Below the pieces are notes generated by a model. That model was not told the DNA's origin. It was given only the letters and a program-made list of their open reading frames with translations, and did no database searches. Shown here one piece after another: positions 33,805 to 43,056 of a stretch of DNA of 64,000 nt; the first letter of the stretch is position 1; each line of letters starts with the position of its first letter. Position numbers and translations under genes: made by a program. Source of the DNA: Ciceribacter sichuanensis (GTDB taxonomy: Bacteria; Pseudomonadota; Alphaproteobacteria; Rhizobiales; Rhizobiaceae); assembly GCF_024055605.1 (NCBI RefSeq), contig NZ_JAMXLX010000004.1, forward strand, positions 418,509 through 482,508. The letters run 5' to 3'.

Positions 33805-35295
33805 ATGAATACGCCGCAATTGCATGTGCCCGAAAGGCCGGTCGACGCGCTTCTCAGTGAAGTCGTTGCCCTGCGGGCCGAGATCCTCGAGACTTCGGCG
33901 GCCATGATCGAAAGGTTCGGTTCCGGTGTGGCCGAGGCCGATCCCGCGCTGGCCAACCTCGCCCATTACCTCGCCCTCCGGCATCATGATCTGCGGCCGT
34001 TGCAGCGGCGGCTGATGTGTCTCGGTCTTTCCTCGCTTGGGCGGCTCGAAAGCCGCGTTCTCCCGACGCTTGATGCGGTGATTGCAGCGCTTGGCGCGCT
34101 TGCCGGCGGCGACGGTCTGGCCTCGATGCCCTCCGAATCCGATTTCTTCATCGGTGAAGTTCGCCTTTCCGAAGCTGCGACCGATCTGCTGGGGCCGGCT
34201 CATCTCCACCGCCGCACCCGCATCATGGTGACCTTGCCGAGCGAAGCGGCGGAAAAACCCGACTTCCTGCTCGATCTTGCGAAGGCCGGTATGGATGTTG
34301 CCCGCATCAACTGCGCCCATGACGGCCCGAAAGCCTGGCGTTCCATGGCAGCCCACGTACGCGCCGCGGGCAATGCTGTCGGTCGTGACATCGCGGTGTT
34401 AATGGATATCGCCGGCCCCAAGATCCGCACGGCCGAAGTGCTGCTACCGGAAAAGAAGGCGAGGCTCGTTGCCGGCGACAGGGTACGTCTCGTCGCCGCA
34501 TCCGGCGAACCGCGCGTCTGCGACCGGGTGAAGTTCTCCGCTGGCGTTTCCCTGCCGGAGATGGTTACCCGTCTCTCGGTTGGCGACCGCGTGCGTTATG
34601 ACGATGGCAAGCTGGAAGCTGTGGTCGAGAGCACTGCGCCCGGCGAGGCGATCATTCTCGTGCAGAAGACCAAGGCCGGCGGAACCAAGCTGAAGCCTGA
34701 AAAAGGCATCAACCTGCCCGATACCTCGCTCGGTCTTTCGCCGCTCACCGCCAAGGACGAGACGGATCTCGCGACCGTCATCGAATGCGGCGACATCATC
34801 GGCTACTCCTTCGTCAGCAGACCGGAAGACATCGATCTGCTGGACGCGGTTCTGGCGCGCTACGGAGCCGGGGATCGCCGCCTCGGCCTGATCGCCAAGA
34901 TCGAGCAGCCGGATGCCGTCCGCAACCTGCCGACGCTGATCGCCCGCGCCCGTCAGCGCGGCCCCTTCGGCATCATGATCGCGCGCGGTGACCTTGCGGC
35001 CGAAATCGGGTTCGAACGTCTTGCCGAGATGCAGGAAGAGATCCTGTGGATCTGCGAGGCGGCCTCCGTGCCGGCCATATGGGCGACGCAGGTTCTGGAA
35101 GATCTCGTGCGCGAAGGCATTCCGACACGCGGGGAAATGACCGATGCGGCCATGGCCGCGCGCGCCGAATGCGTCATGCTGAACAAGGGCCCGGCCGTCG
35201 GTCAGGCCGTCGAACTGCTCGATCGTCTGCTGTCGCGCATGGACGAACATATGCAGAAGAAGACGCCGACGCTAAGGGCGCTGAAATCCTGGTGA
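33805..35295 (+). CDS. atypical pyruvate kinase-like protein
   Basis: From ATG 33805 (GGTGGAG upstream) 496 residues. An N-terminal helical extension of about 130 residues precedes a PK barrel: RIMVTLPSEA, AGMDVARINCAHDG (usual form AGMNVARLNFSHG), LMDIAGPKIRTAE, IAKIEQPDAV, IMIARGDLAAEIG and PAIWATQVLEDLVREGIPTRGEMTDAAMA. The barrel also has a B domain, but the usual SGETA is replaced by NKGP and the C-terminal allosteric domain of about 120 residues is missing. Substrate-binding Arg and Lys appear kept; the role may be a non-allosteric pyruvate kinase or a related phosphotransferase. Confidence 0.8.
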   Translation: MNTPQLHVPERPVDALLSEVVALRAEILETSAAMIERFGSGVAEADPALANLAHYLALRHHDLRPLQRRLMCLGLSSLGRLESRVLPTLDAVIAALGALAGGDGLASMPSESDFFIGEVRLSEAATDLLGPAHLHRRTRIMVTLPSEAAEKPDFLLDLAKAGMDVARINCAHDGPKAWRSMAAHVRAAGNAVGRDIAVLMDIAGPKIRTAEVLLPEKKARLVAGDRVRLVAASGEPRVCDRVKFSAGVSLPEMVTRLSVGDRVRYDDGKLEAVVESTAPGEAIILVQKTKAGGTKLKPEKGINLPDTSLGLSPLTAKDETDLATVIECGDIIGYSFVSRPEDIDLLDAVLARYGAGDRRLGLIAKIEQPDAVRNLPTLIARARQRGPFGIMIARGDLAAEIGFERLAEMQEEILWICEAASVPAIWATQVLEDLVREGIPTRGEMTDAAMAARAECVMLNKGPAVGQAVELLDRLLSRMDEHMQKKTPTLRALKSW

Positions 35296-35331
35296 TTTCT
35301 CCGCCGCAGGTCGTGGCAGACGGTCAGCCGC

Positions 35332-38300
35332 CTATTCGGCCGCCGTCTGCTTCATCGCGGAGATCTGCGTGATGAAGGCGCGAAGGGCGGCCGGACGCAC
35401 GGGCTTGTGCTGCAGGGCGATGTGCTGTCTTTCGGCTTCGGCCCGCACTTCGAGCGTGCGGTCGGCGGTCAACAGCAGGGCCGGGATGTCACGCTCGTAG
35501 AGCGCGCGCAGCCGAAGGATCGCCCCGATCCCGCTGCCGTCGCCCAGATGATAATCGGCGATGATCAGGTCCGGTGCCTCCTTGCTGGCCGCGACGATCG
35601 TATCGAGTTCCTCGATCGAACCGGCGCACTGGACATCGCAGCCCCAGCCGGAAATGAGAAGCTGCATGCCTTCGAGGATCTTGGGCTCGTTGTCGATGCA
35701 GAGGATCTTCAGGCCGCGTAGCGGCTGAGCACCCTTGTCCTGCCTTGCCAGTTCTGCCACGCTGCCGCCCATCGGCACCGACTGGTCGAGCGGCATGAGG
35801 ACACGGAAGGTCGTGCCCTTGCCCTGCTTGGACGAGAGCTGCACCGGATGATTGAGCACGCGCGCGATGCGGTCGACGATGGAAAGGCCGAGGCCCAGGC
35901 CCGAGGCCGTCCGCATGCCTTCTTCCAGTCGCGCAAACTCCTTGAAGACGGTGCGGAATTTCGATGACGGAATGCCGATGCCGGAATCCATCACCTGGAT
36001 CGCCACCTCCTTGCCCTGCCGTCTTGCGCCGACGAGAACCCGGCCGGAGGGCGTGTACTTGATGGCGTTGGAAACGAGGTTCTGCACCAGACGGCGAAGC
36101 AGATTCGGGTCCGAGCGCACCCTGAGAGAGGTCGGCATGACGATCAGCTTCAGGTTTTTCTCGCGCGCCATCGGCGCAAAGTCGGTCTCGATGCGCTCAA
36201 GCAGGTCGTGCAACGCAACCGACGTCAGGCGAGGTTTCATCGCGCCGGTGTCGAGGCGGGAGATATCGAGCACGGCCCCGAGAATGATCTCGACGGATTC
36301 CAGCGCGGAATCGATGTTGCGCACGAGAGGACTGTTCTCGCTGTCCCCGAGCCTTTCGACCAGTGAGGAGGAGTAGAGACGCGCGGCATTGAGCGGCTGG
36401 AGAATGTCGTGGCCGGCCGCCGCAAAGAAGCGCGTCTTGCCGATATTCGCCTCGTCGGCGGCGGCGCGCGCTTCTGCGAGCGCATGGTTCACGCGGGTCA
36501 GTTCTGCGGTACGCTCGCTCACGCGCTGTTCCAGCGTCTCGTTCGCCTGCTTCAGCGCCTTATCGGCCGCCACCTGGCTGCTGATATCGGTGAAGGTCGC
36601 GACGATGCCCTTGTCCGGCATGGCGTTGCAGCGAACCTCGATGATCCGCTCTCCGCCGGCGGTGACAAGCTGGAAGGGCTTGTCGAATTGCTGGAAGCGC
36701 CGCACCAGCGGCGCCTGTTCGCCTGCGGCCACATCGCCGCGATCCGCCAGCATCGCCACGATATCGGTGAGCGGATAGCCGACCTGTCCCACATGCTCCG
36801 GAAGGTCTAGCAGGCTGCGGAAGCGCCGGTTCCAGATGGTCAGCCGGTTGCTGGCGTCGAAGACGGCGATGCCCTGTTCCATCTGCGAAAGCGCTGTCTG
36901 CAGCATGTCCTGATTGTACTGTAGCGCTTCGCTGGCCTGATCGAGCAGCCAGGCCGTATCGGCGGAGGTATCCTCCGCCTTCTGCAGGATCAGCGACAGG
37001 ACGAGACGCGCGGAAGACGATCCGATGGCGCTGCCGAGCAACTGTTCCGAAAAGTGGATGAAGGCCATGTCGGCCGGGCTTTCGTCGTCCAGCCGGCGGC
37101 CGACCGTCTGTTCGTAGCTGCGGAACGACCGTTGCATGCGTTCGTCGCCGAGATAGCGGGCAATGGCTGCCTTGAGGTCGCCAACGGAAACTCGTGTCTT
37201 CCAGCCTCGCGTGGCAAACTGTGTCCGCGGATGACGCTTGACGAAAATGCCGGACTGGATGCGCTCGACAGGCCGGGGATTGCGGCTGAGCGTACCGGCG
37301 ATGAAGGCGGCGGTGTTGATCAGCAGGCTGAGCAGCGTGCCGTTGACCAGCGGATCGGCTTCCGCCCCGGTGAACATGTCGATGCCGGGAAAGAGGAAGC
37401 TCAGGATCGATGCCGCAATGTGTGTGTTGTCCTCGGCGCCGAAACTCGGAAGGAACAGCAGGTAGGCCCAGACGAAGAAACCGGAACTGAGGCCGGCGAT
37501 CGCGCCTCGGGCATTGGCGCGCCGCCAGAGAAGCCCGCCGAACAGCGACGGCGCGATCTGGGCGATGGCTGCAAAGGCCAGCAATCCGATCGAGGCAAGT
37601 CCCGTCGTGTTGTCGGCCGAGCGGTAATAGACATAACCGAGCAGCATGACGCCGAAGATGGCGGTCCGGCGGATATGCAACAGCGTCTTGGCGAAGTCCG
37701 CCCGGTGGCTGGGTCTGCCGAGAAGTTTTTGCCTCAGGAATATCGGCAGCACCATGTCGTTCGACACCATGATCGCCAGCGCCACCGATGCGACGATCAC
37801 CATGGCGGTCGCGGCCGAAAAGCCGCCGAGAAAGGTAATCAGCGAGACGAAGCGCATCTCATGGGCGAGCGGCAGCGAAAGCACGTAGAGATCGGCATTG
37901 CCGGTGCCGCCGAACAGCATGATGCCGCCCATGGCGGCGGGCAGCACGAAGATATTGATGGCCACCAGATAGAGCGGCATCAGGATCGCGGCGAGTCTCA
38001 GTTCCCGGGCGGTCCGGTTTTCGACCACGGTCACATGGAACTGGCGGGGCAGCATGATGATCGCGAAGGCCGACAGCGCGATCAGCAGGATCCAGCGGCC
38101 GGGTGGGGTGTGATGGGTCAGGGCCGCCATCACGGCCTGGTTTTCGACTGCCCGTTGCCAGAGATCGGCGGGGCCGTTGAACAGGAAAAAGACGACGTAG
38201 ATGCCGAGCGTCCAGAAGGCGACCAGCTTGACGACGGATTCCCAGGCGATGGCAAGGATCAGCCCATCCTGATGTTCCGTAGCGTCGGTGTGACGGGTGC

Positions 38301-38841
38301 CGAAGACCACAGCGAAGCAGGCGAGGAGGAAGGCGACGATCAGCGGAAGATCGACGAAATAGAGGTTGCCGGTGCCGATGCCGTATTCGGTCGGGTCCAC
38401 CATGGCCGTGACCGAATTGGAAACCGCCTTCAATTGCAGGGCGATATAGGGGATCGTGCCGACGAGGCAGATCACCGTGACCAGCATGCCGACGATGGGG
38501 TTTTTACCGTAGCGTGCCGCGATGAAGTCGGCGCCGGATGTGAGCTTCTCGGCCTTGGCAAGCTCGATGATGCGCTTCACGATCGGCATGCCGATCGTGA
38601 ACATCAGGATAGGCCCGATGTAGATGGCTGTGAATTCCAGCCCGCGTTCGGCCGCCAGTCCCACGCCGCCGAAATAGGTCCAGGAGGTGCAGTATACTGC
38701 GAGGCTGAGTGCATAGACCACCGGCCGGCCGTTTACGGGCACACCGTAGACGCGGCTTTTCCTGTCGCCGTAACTCGCCACCGCAAAGAGCAGCAACAGA
38801 TAGGCGAAGGCCGATGCGAAGATAACCCAACCCGGGAGCAC
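35332..38841 (-). CDS. transporter-fused hybrid sensor histidine kinase, MxtR/CrbS-like
   Basis: A 1,169-residue protein from GTG 38841 (AGGAGGAAGC just upstream). Residues 1 to about 500 are a sodium:solute symporter (SLC5) domain with some 13 helices (YALSLAVYCTSWTYFGGVG, SGADFIAARYG, LPLIVAFLLACFAVVFG). A PAS domain (about 650-760, FDASNRLTIWNRRFRSLLDLPE) and a short coiled coil lead to HisKA with the phosphorylated His near 811 (AAGHDILQPLNAA), HATPase (NAIKYTPSG, GLGLSIVDR) and a receiver with Asp near 1096 (LIIADYHLGDGSG). The form matches MxtR/CrbS, kinases that respond to acetate-related signals. Likely partner is the regulator at 4114-4761. Confidence 0.9.
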   Translation of the reverse strand: MLPGWVIFASAFAYLLLLFAVASYGDRKSRVYGVPVNGRPVVYALSLAVYCTSWTYFGGVGLAAERGLEFTAIYIGPILMFTIGMPIVKRIIELAKAEKLTSGADFIAARYGKNPIVGMLVTVICLVGTIPYIALQLKAVSNSVTAMVDPTEYGIGTGNLYFVDLPLIVAFLLACFAVVFGTRHTDATEHQDGLILAIAWESVVKLVAFWTLGIYVVFFLFNGPADLWQRAVENQAVMAALTHHTPPGRWILLIALSAFAIIMLPRQFHVTVVENRTARELRLAAILMPLYLVAINIFVLPAAMGGIMLFGGTGNADLYVLSLPLAHEMRFVSLITFLGGFSAATAMVIVASVALAIMVSNDMVLPIFLRQKLLGRPSHRADFAKTLLHIRRTAIFGVMLLGYVYYRSADNTTGLASIGLLAFAAIAQIAPSLFGGLLWRRANARGAIAGLSSGFFVWAYLLFLPSFGAEDNTHIAASILSFLFPGIDMFTGAEADPLVNGTLLSLLINTAAFIAGTLSRNPRPVERIQSGIFVKRHPRTQFATRGWKTRVSVGDLKAAIARYLGDERMQRSFRSYEQTVGRRLDDESPADMAFIHFSEQLLGSAIGSSSARLVLSLILQKAEDTSADTAWLLDQASEALQYNQDMLQTALSQMEQGIAVFDASNRLTIWNRRFRSLLDLPEHVGQVGYPLTDIVAMLADRGDVAAGEQAPLVRRFQQFDKPFQLVTAGGERIIEVRCNAMPDKGIVATFTDISSQVAADKALKQANETLEQRVSERTAELTRVNHALAEARAAADEANIGKTRFFAAAGHDILQPLNAARLYSSSLVERLGDSENSPLVRNIDSALESVEIILGAVLDISRLDTGAMKPRLTSVALHDLLERIETDFAPMAREKNLKLIVMPTSLRVRSDPNLLRRLVQNLVSNAIKYTPSGRVLVGARRQGKEVAIQVMDSGIGIPSSKFRTVFKEFARLEEGMRTASGLGLGLSIVDRIARVLNHPVQLSSKQGKGTTFRVLMPLDQSVPMGGSVAELARQDKGAQPLRGLKILCIDNEPKILEGMQLLISGWGCDVQCAGSIEELDTIVAASKEAPDLIIADYHLGDGSGIGAILRLRALYERDIPALLLTADRTLEVRAEAERQHIALQHKPVRPAALRAFITQISAMKQTAAE

Positions 38842-39056
38842 GCTTCCTCCTCATGAACGGCGCGCCAGAACTGGGAATGACTGTAAGGGAAGTCCCCTTC
38901 ATTTGAAATCGCTTGTGGATTGACATTAAGTCGAAGGCAACCGGCCTGCGAATGTTGATTCAGTGTTTGCGAATGATCAAAACTTGATTAACCATGGACA
39001 TGGCGAGGCATCCGTGGCGGCGGGTGTGATCGCAATCATTTAAAAGGAGAAGGGTA

Positions 39057-39482
39057 ATGCTGAACGAGTTCAAGACATTCATTGCACGTGGCAATGTCAT
39101 GGATCTCGCAGTCGGCGTCATCATCGGTGGCGCGTTTGGTCTGATCGTCAATTCTCTGGTTCAGGATATCGTCATGCCGATCGTCGGGGTCATCTTCGGC
39201 GGCTTCGATTTCTCCAACTACTTCCTGCCCCTGAGCTCGAAGGTGACGGCGACGTCGCTTGCCGCGGCGCGTGAGCAGGGGGCTGTTTTTGCCTACGGCA
39301 ACTTCATCACCGTGGTGATCAACTTCGTGATCCTCGCCTGGATCATTTTCCTCATGGTCAAGGGCGTCAACACGCTCAGAGCCTCGCTCGAAAAGCAGGA
39401 AAAGAAGGTTGCCGAAGAGGCCCCGCCGGCGGCCGATATCCAGCTTCTGACGGAAATTCGCGACCTGCTGAAGACCCGCTGA
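39057..39482 (+). CDS. mscL: large-conductance mechanosensitive channel MscL
   Basis: A 141-residue inner-membrane protein that releases solutes on osmotic downshock. The N-terminal amphipathic helix [22 protein letters not shown]1 with the pore-lining [22 protein letters not shown], a periplasmic loop, TM2 ([23 protein letters not shown]) and the charged C-terminal bundle helix are all in order. An excellent ribosome binding site (AAAGGAGAAGGG) precedes the ATG and a factor-independent terminator follows. Confidence 0.95.
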   Translation: MLNEFKTFIARGNVMDLAVGVIIGGAFGLIVNSLVQDIVMPIVGVIFGGFDFSNYFLPLSSKVTATSLAAAREQGAVFAYGNFITVVINFVILAWIIFLMVKGVNTLRASLEKQEKKVAEEAPPAADIQLLTEIRDLLKTR

Positions 39483-39503
39483 TCGCATCCGCTGACAACC
39501 CAG

Positions 39504-39530
39504 AGACCGCGGCACAGTCCGCGGTCTTTT
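39504..39530 (+). terminator. factor-independent terminator of mscL
   Basis: Nine-base-pair GC-rich hairpin, AGACCGCGG and CCGCGGTCT around a six-base loop, followed by TTTT. It lies 22 bases after the mscL stop. Confidence 0.85.
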
Positions 39531-39636
39531 CATCCATCACTGAAATCGATTTTGCGCTCACCGAATGTCATGGGATTTTCCCTGCGCGATGGGATAGAGC
39601 TTTTCAATATCGGCAAGACTTTCAAAGAGGCTCTGC

Positions 39637-40806
39637 ATGTCGCTCGTCAAGGATCTCAGCCCGCGCGCTCTCGCTGCGCCGGAAAGCGGGATCGTCGAAA
39701 TCATCAACTATGCCCGCGGGCGCGACGGCCTACTACCGCTCTGGGCGGGCGAGGGCGATCTTCCCAGTCCGGATTTCATCAATCGCGCCGCAAGCGATGC
39801 GCTTCTCGCTGGCGAAACCTTTTACACCTGGCAGCGCGGTATTCCGGAATTACGCGAGGCGCTGTCGCGCTATTACGCCCGGCATTTCGGCGTGGAGTTG
39901 CTGCCGGAGCATTTCTACGTGACCGGTTCGGGCATGCAGTCCATTGCGCTCTGCGTCCAGGCGCTGACGGAGCCGGGCGACGAGATGATCTATCTGTCTC
40001 CGGCATGGCCCAACATCATCTCGGCCATCGAGATTGCCGGCGGTCACGCCGTCGGACTACCGCTGACTTTTGCCGGCGGCCGCTGGTCGCTCGACATGAA
40101 TGCGCTGGAGGCGGCCGTCACGCCGAAGACGCGAGCACTCTTCATCAATACCCCGTCCAATCCTACGGGCTGGACGGCAACCCGCGAGGATCTCGCCGCC
40201 ATCCTGGCGCTTGCCCGCCGACATGATCTCTGGATTCTCGCCGACGAGATCTACGCGCTCTATTACTATGGCGCGGATGCGCGTGCGGCCTCTTTCCTCG
40301 ATGTCATGGAGCCGGGGGACCGCGTGTTGTTCGCCAACTCCTTCTCCAAGAACTGGTCTATGACCGGCTGGCGCGTCGGCTGGATCGTCGCGCCCCCGGA
40401 AACCGGACAGGTCTTCGAAAACCTGATCCAATATTCGACCTCCGGCGTCGCGCAGTTCATGCAGCGGGGTGCTGTCGCGGCTCTCGATCATGGTGACGGC
40501 TTCGTGCGCGAGAATTTCGAGCGCGCCGCAAAGTCGCGGGACCTTCTTTGCGATGCCCTTATCGCGACCAATCGCGTCGAGACGTTGAAGCCGGAAGGTG
40601 CGCTCTACGCCTTCCTCAAGATCGACGGCATCACCGACAGCCGTCAGGCCGCCATGGATATCGTCGACCGCACCGGTGTTGCCCTTGCCCCCGGCTCAGC
40701 TTTCGGCAAGGGAGGCGAAAGCTTCCTGCGTGCCTGCTTCTTGCGGGATCCGCGACAGATCGAGGAAGCGGCGGATCGCCTCTGCCGCTACGTCCTTTCC
40801 CTCTGA
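39637..40806 (+). CDS. pyridoxal-phosphate-dependent class I aminotransferase
   Basis: A 389-residue fold type I enzyme: WAGEGDLPSPDFI, TGSGMQSIALCVQALTEPGDEM, NTPSNPTGWTATRED, DEIYALYYYG and the PLP Lys in FANSFSKNWSMTGWRVGW; a conserved Arg near the C-terminus (FLRACFLRD) binds the substrate carboxylate. It resembles aspartate/alanine/aromatic transaminases of the AspC-like group; the amino donor is not certain. A hairpin terminator follows at once. Confidence 0.9.
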   Translation: MSLVKDLSPRALAAPESGIVEIINYARGRDGLLPLWAGEGDLPSPDFINRAASDALLAGETFYTWQRGIPELREALSRYYARHFGVELLPEHFYVTGSGMQSIALCVQALTEPGDEMIYLSPAWPNIISAIEIAGGHAVGLPLTFAGGRWSLDMNALEAAVTPKTRALFINTPSNPTGWTATREDLAAILALARRHDLWILADEIYALYYYGADARAASFLDVMEPGDRVLFANSFSKNWSMTGWRVGWIVAPPETGQVFENLIQYSTSGVAQFMQRGAVAALDHGDGFVRENFERAAKSRDLLCDALIATNRVETLKPEGALYAFLKIDGITDSRQAAMDIVDRTGVALAPGSAFGKGGESFLRACFLRDPRQIEEAADRLCRYVLSL

Positions 40807-40812
40807 ACTTTG

Positions 40813-40845
40813 CCGGCAGAGCGGCTCAGGAACGCGCTCTGCCGG
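40813..40845 (+). terminator. terminator of the aminotransferase gene
   Basis: Eleven-base-pair hairpin CCGGCAGAGCG / CGCTCTGCCGG with an 11-base loop, seven bases after the stop codon. The T-run is weak (ATCGATAAAATTT follows). Confidence 0.7.
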
Positions 40846-40996
40846 ATCGATAAAATTTGAACGAATCCTTCAATGGTGATTTAAGTATAGTTCAAGTTAA
40901 TAGTGTTTCGCCTATGGGTTTGTTGCCTGCCGTAAATCTTGTTAAAGCATGGCGCTGATACGTTCTTCCCGATCGATAAGAACACGGGAAGTAAAA

Positions 40997-42031
40997 ATGG
41001 CGATCTTGGTAACGGGCGGCGCTGGTTATATCGGCAGCCACATGGTCTGGTCCCTTCTGGATGCCGGCGAAGATGTCGTCGTCGTCGATCGCCTGTCTAC
41101 CGGTTTCCGCTGGGCCGTCGCGCCCGCCGCGCGTTTCTACCTTGGCGATGTCGGTGACGAGGCCGTCCTGAAGCAGATCTTCGCTGAGAACGATATCGAA
41201 GCCATCATTCATTTCGCCGGTTCGGTCGTGGTTCCGGATTCCGTCGCCGACCCGCTCGGCTATTATGCCAACAACACAGGCAATACCCGCGTGTTGCTTT
41301 CCGCTGCCGTCAAGGCCGGTATCGACAAGTTCATCTTCTCCTCCACGGCCGCCATCTACGGCACGCCCGACGCACCATTGCCGGTTGCTGAGACCGCGCC
41401 GCTGCGCCCGGAAAATCCCTATGGCCAGTCGAAGCTGATGAGCGAGATCATGCTGCGCGACACCGCACGCGCCCATGATTTCCGCTATGTCGCACTTCGC
41501 TATTTCAATGTCGCCGGTGCCGACCTCCTCGGTCGCACCGGACAATCGACCGTGCGCTCGACCCATCTCATGAAGGTGGCCTGCGAAGCGGCCCTTGGCA
41601 AACGCCGCTCGGTGGAGGTCTTCGGCACGGATTACGCCACGACGGATGGTACCGGCGTACGCGACTACATCCATGTCAGCGACCTCGTGCTGGCCCACCT
41701 GAATTCGCTGGACTACCTTCGGCGCGGTGGTGCGACGCTGACGGCCAATTGCGGTTATGGCCGGGGATATTCGGTGCTCGAGGTTCTGCGCGCCGTGCAG
41801 AAGGTCTCCGATACGAAAATCACGATAGAATACCGCCCGCGCAGGGAAGGCGATGCCGCCTTCGTCGTTGCCGATGCGACGCTTGCCCGTTCGGTGCTTG
41901 GCTGGACACCGCGTCATGATGACCTGAAGACGATTGTGGCAACCACGCTCGACTGGGAGCATCACCTCTTCCAGGATGACGCTACCGATATCGACGGTTT
42001 GCGTCGCCGCCTTGCTGCAAGCAATTTCTGA
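40997..42031 (+). CDS. galE: UDP-glucose 4-epimerase
   Basis: From ATG 40997 a 344-residue short-chain dehydrogenase/reductase. MAILVTGGAGYIGSHMV is the NAD-binding Rossmann start, and the catalytic pair is Tyr142 and Lys146 in PYGQSK, with the Ser of FSSTAAIYG. The DGTGVRDYIHVSDL motif is typical of GalE. It interconverts UDP-glucose and UDP-galactose for surface polysaccharides. An in-frame ATG at 40949 would add 16 residues with no match to the family. Confidence 0.93.
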   Translation: MAILVTGGAGYIGSHMVWSLLDAGEDVVVVDRLSTGFRWAVAPAARFYLGDVGDEAVLKQIFAENDIEAIIHFAGSVVVPDSVADPLGYYANNTGNTRVLLSAAVKAGIDKFIFSSTAAIYGTPDAPLPVAETAPLRPENPYGQSKLMSEIMLRDTARAHDFRYVALRYFNVAGADLLGRTGQSTVRSTHLMKVACEAALGKRRSVEVFGTDYATTDGTGVRDYIHVSDLVLAHLNSLDYLRRGGATLTANCGYGRGYSVLEVLRAVQKVSDTKITIEYRPRREGDAAFVVADATLARSVLGWTPRHDDLKTIVATTLDWEHHLFQDDATDIDGLRRRLAASNF

Positions 42032-42088
42032 AATCTATCATTGCCTCAGGCGTCGTCGCGGCAAATCGCCTGTGCGGAGCTTTGTCGC

Positions 42089-42424
42089 TCAGCCGATTTG
42101 CTGTGCCATTTGATAGACACCCGCGCAGCGCGCGCCGGAGGCGCAGAAGGCAAGGACAGGACCTTCCGTCTGCTTCAGCAGACCCTTCAAAGTGGCCGCC
42201 TGTTCCAGCGGTACGGAGCCTGGAATGACCGGAAGATAGTGTGTCTTGAGACCAACGGCTTCGGCAGCGTCCTCGATCGTGGAAAAGTCCGGCTGCCCCC
42301 ATCCTTCCCCATCGGGCCGCATGCAGATCACCAGAGAGTAGCCCGAGGCGGCCAGTTGAGCGATGTCCGTCGGAGCGAGTTGACCGCTGACATGAAAAGA
42401 CTCGGTAATGGGACGTATCTGCAT
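42089..42424 (-). CDS. TIGR01244 family sulfur transferase/phosphatase (BLH N-terminal domain)
   Basis: From ATG 42424 a 111-residue protein with a rhodanese/phosphatase-like active site: Cys94 in FCASGARC, with Arg99 closing the CX4R-type loop. The leading HVSGQLAPTDIAQLAASGYSLVICMRPDGE matches the TIGR01244 domain found at the N-terminus of the BLH proteins of the bigR operon, which oxidise hydrogen sulfide-derived persulfides. Here it is a single-domain form. An AT-rich palindrome lies upstream (42485-42510). Confidence 0.85.
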   Translation of the reverse strand: MQIRPITESFHVSGQLAPTDIAQLAASGYSLVICMRPDGEGWGQPDFSTIEDAAEAVGLKTHYLPVIPGSVPLEQAATLKGLLKQTEGPVLAFCASGARCAGVYQMAQQIG

Positions 42425-42484
42425 TTTCTTTCCTTCGTTGTTGAGTTGGCAGCGGGACGTTGTTTGGCCTCCGCTTTCGCGAAA

Positions 42485-42510
42485 ACATATATGGTAATTA
42501 ATATATATTT
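42485..42510 (-). promoter_or_regulatory. AT-rich palindrome, BigR-type operator candidate
   Basis: Imperfect palindrome centred on AATT with ATATAT arms (left ACATATATGGT, right AATATATATTTT), 61-86 bases upstream of the TIGR01244 gene. BigR, the regulator of BLH operons in Agrobacterium and Xylella, binds an AT-rich palindromic box, so this is a candidate site. No bigR gene is seen in the window. Confidence 0.4.
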
Positions 42511-42669
42511 TCCAGCCACGTCTGTTTGGCGCTGAACCATTTCTTTTTGGGGAAGCCAAAGCGCCGGATCGCCCAAATATGGGCGCTTTCGCGGCGCGGC
42601 GCCTTTGTCCGTTGACGCTCCGATGCGTCGCGCCTAGCTGGACATCACCAGTTAATCCGGAGATGTCCG

Positions 42670-43023
42670 ATGATCGCAAAGACCTTTCTCACTCCCGCCG
42701 TGACCGCGGCGATCGCGCTCTCGGCTCTGCCGGCCTCAGCCGCGGAGATTTGGGCGATGACCACTCCGGAAGGAACCTGCCACATCTCCTTTCTGCAGGA
42801 ACCCGTCGCCGACGGTGTGCGGGCGCTGCTGCAACATGATGATACCTGCCCGGAGGCCTTGAAGGCCGTCTCCGGCTATTCGACGAGCAATGGCGACAAC
42901 ACCATCATGCTCTATTCGATCCAGTCGGATATCGACATGATCGGACGCGCGGACAAGGAAGAGCAGGGCCTCTATATCGGCATGGTCGGAGAAAGCGACC
43001 TTCGAATCAGCCGGGTTGATTAG
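42670..43023 (+). CDS. hypothetical exported protein (possible AprI/Inh-like inhibitor)
   Basis: A 117-residue protein with a clear signal peptide (FLTPAVTAAIALSALPASAAE). The mature 93 residues contain a Cys pair (EGTCHISFLQ, DDTCPEALKAV) and a beta-rich run (NTIMLYSIQSDI, LYIGMVGESDLRI). This resembles the small beta-barrel of protease inhibitors of the Inh family, but the match is loose. Probably periplasmic. Divergent from the sulfur transferase gene and convergent with the next. Confidence 0.6.
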   Translation: MIAKTFLTPAVTAAIALSALPASAAEIWAMTTPEGTCHISFLQEPVADGVRALLQHDDTCPEALKAVSGYSTSNGDNTIMLYSIQSDIDMIGRADKEEQGLYIGMVGESDLRISRVD

Positions 43024-43034
43024 CCGAACCCATA

Positions 43035-43054
43035 GATCAGGCGCAGGCCTGATC
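43035..43054. terminator. bidirectional hairpin between convergent genes
   Basis: Eight-base-pair perfect stem GATCAGGC / GCCTGATC with a four-base loop, between the stop of the exported protein gene and the stop of the minus-strand gene. No T-run on either side. Confidence 0.55.
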
Positions 43055-43056
43055 CG

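Noticed and set aside
37054..38856. 600-codon frame antisense to the hybrid kinase
   Set aside because: Composition (Asp/Gly/His-rich low complexity) mirrors the membrane domain on the other strand; the kinase has the better evidence.
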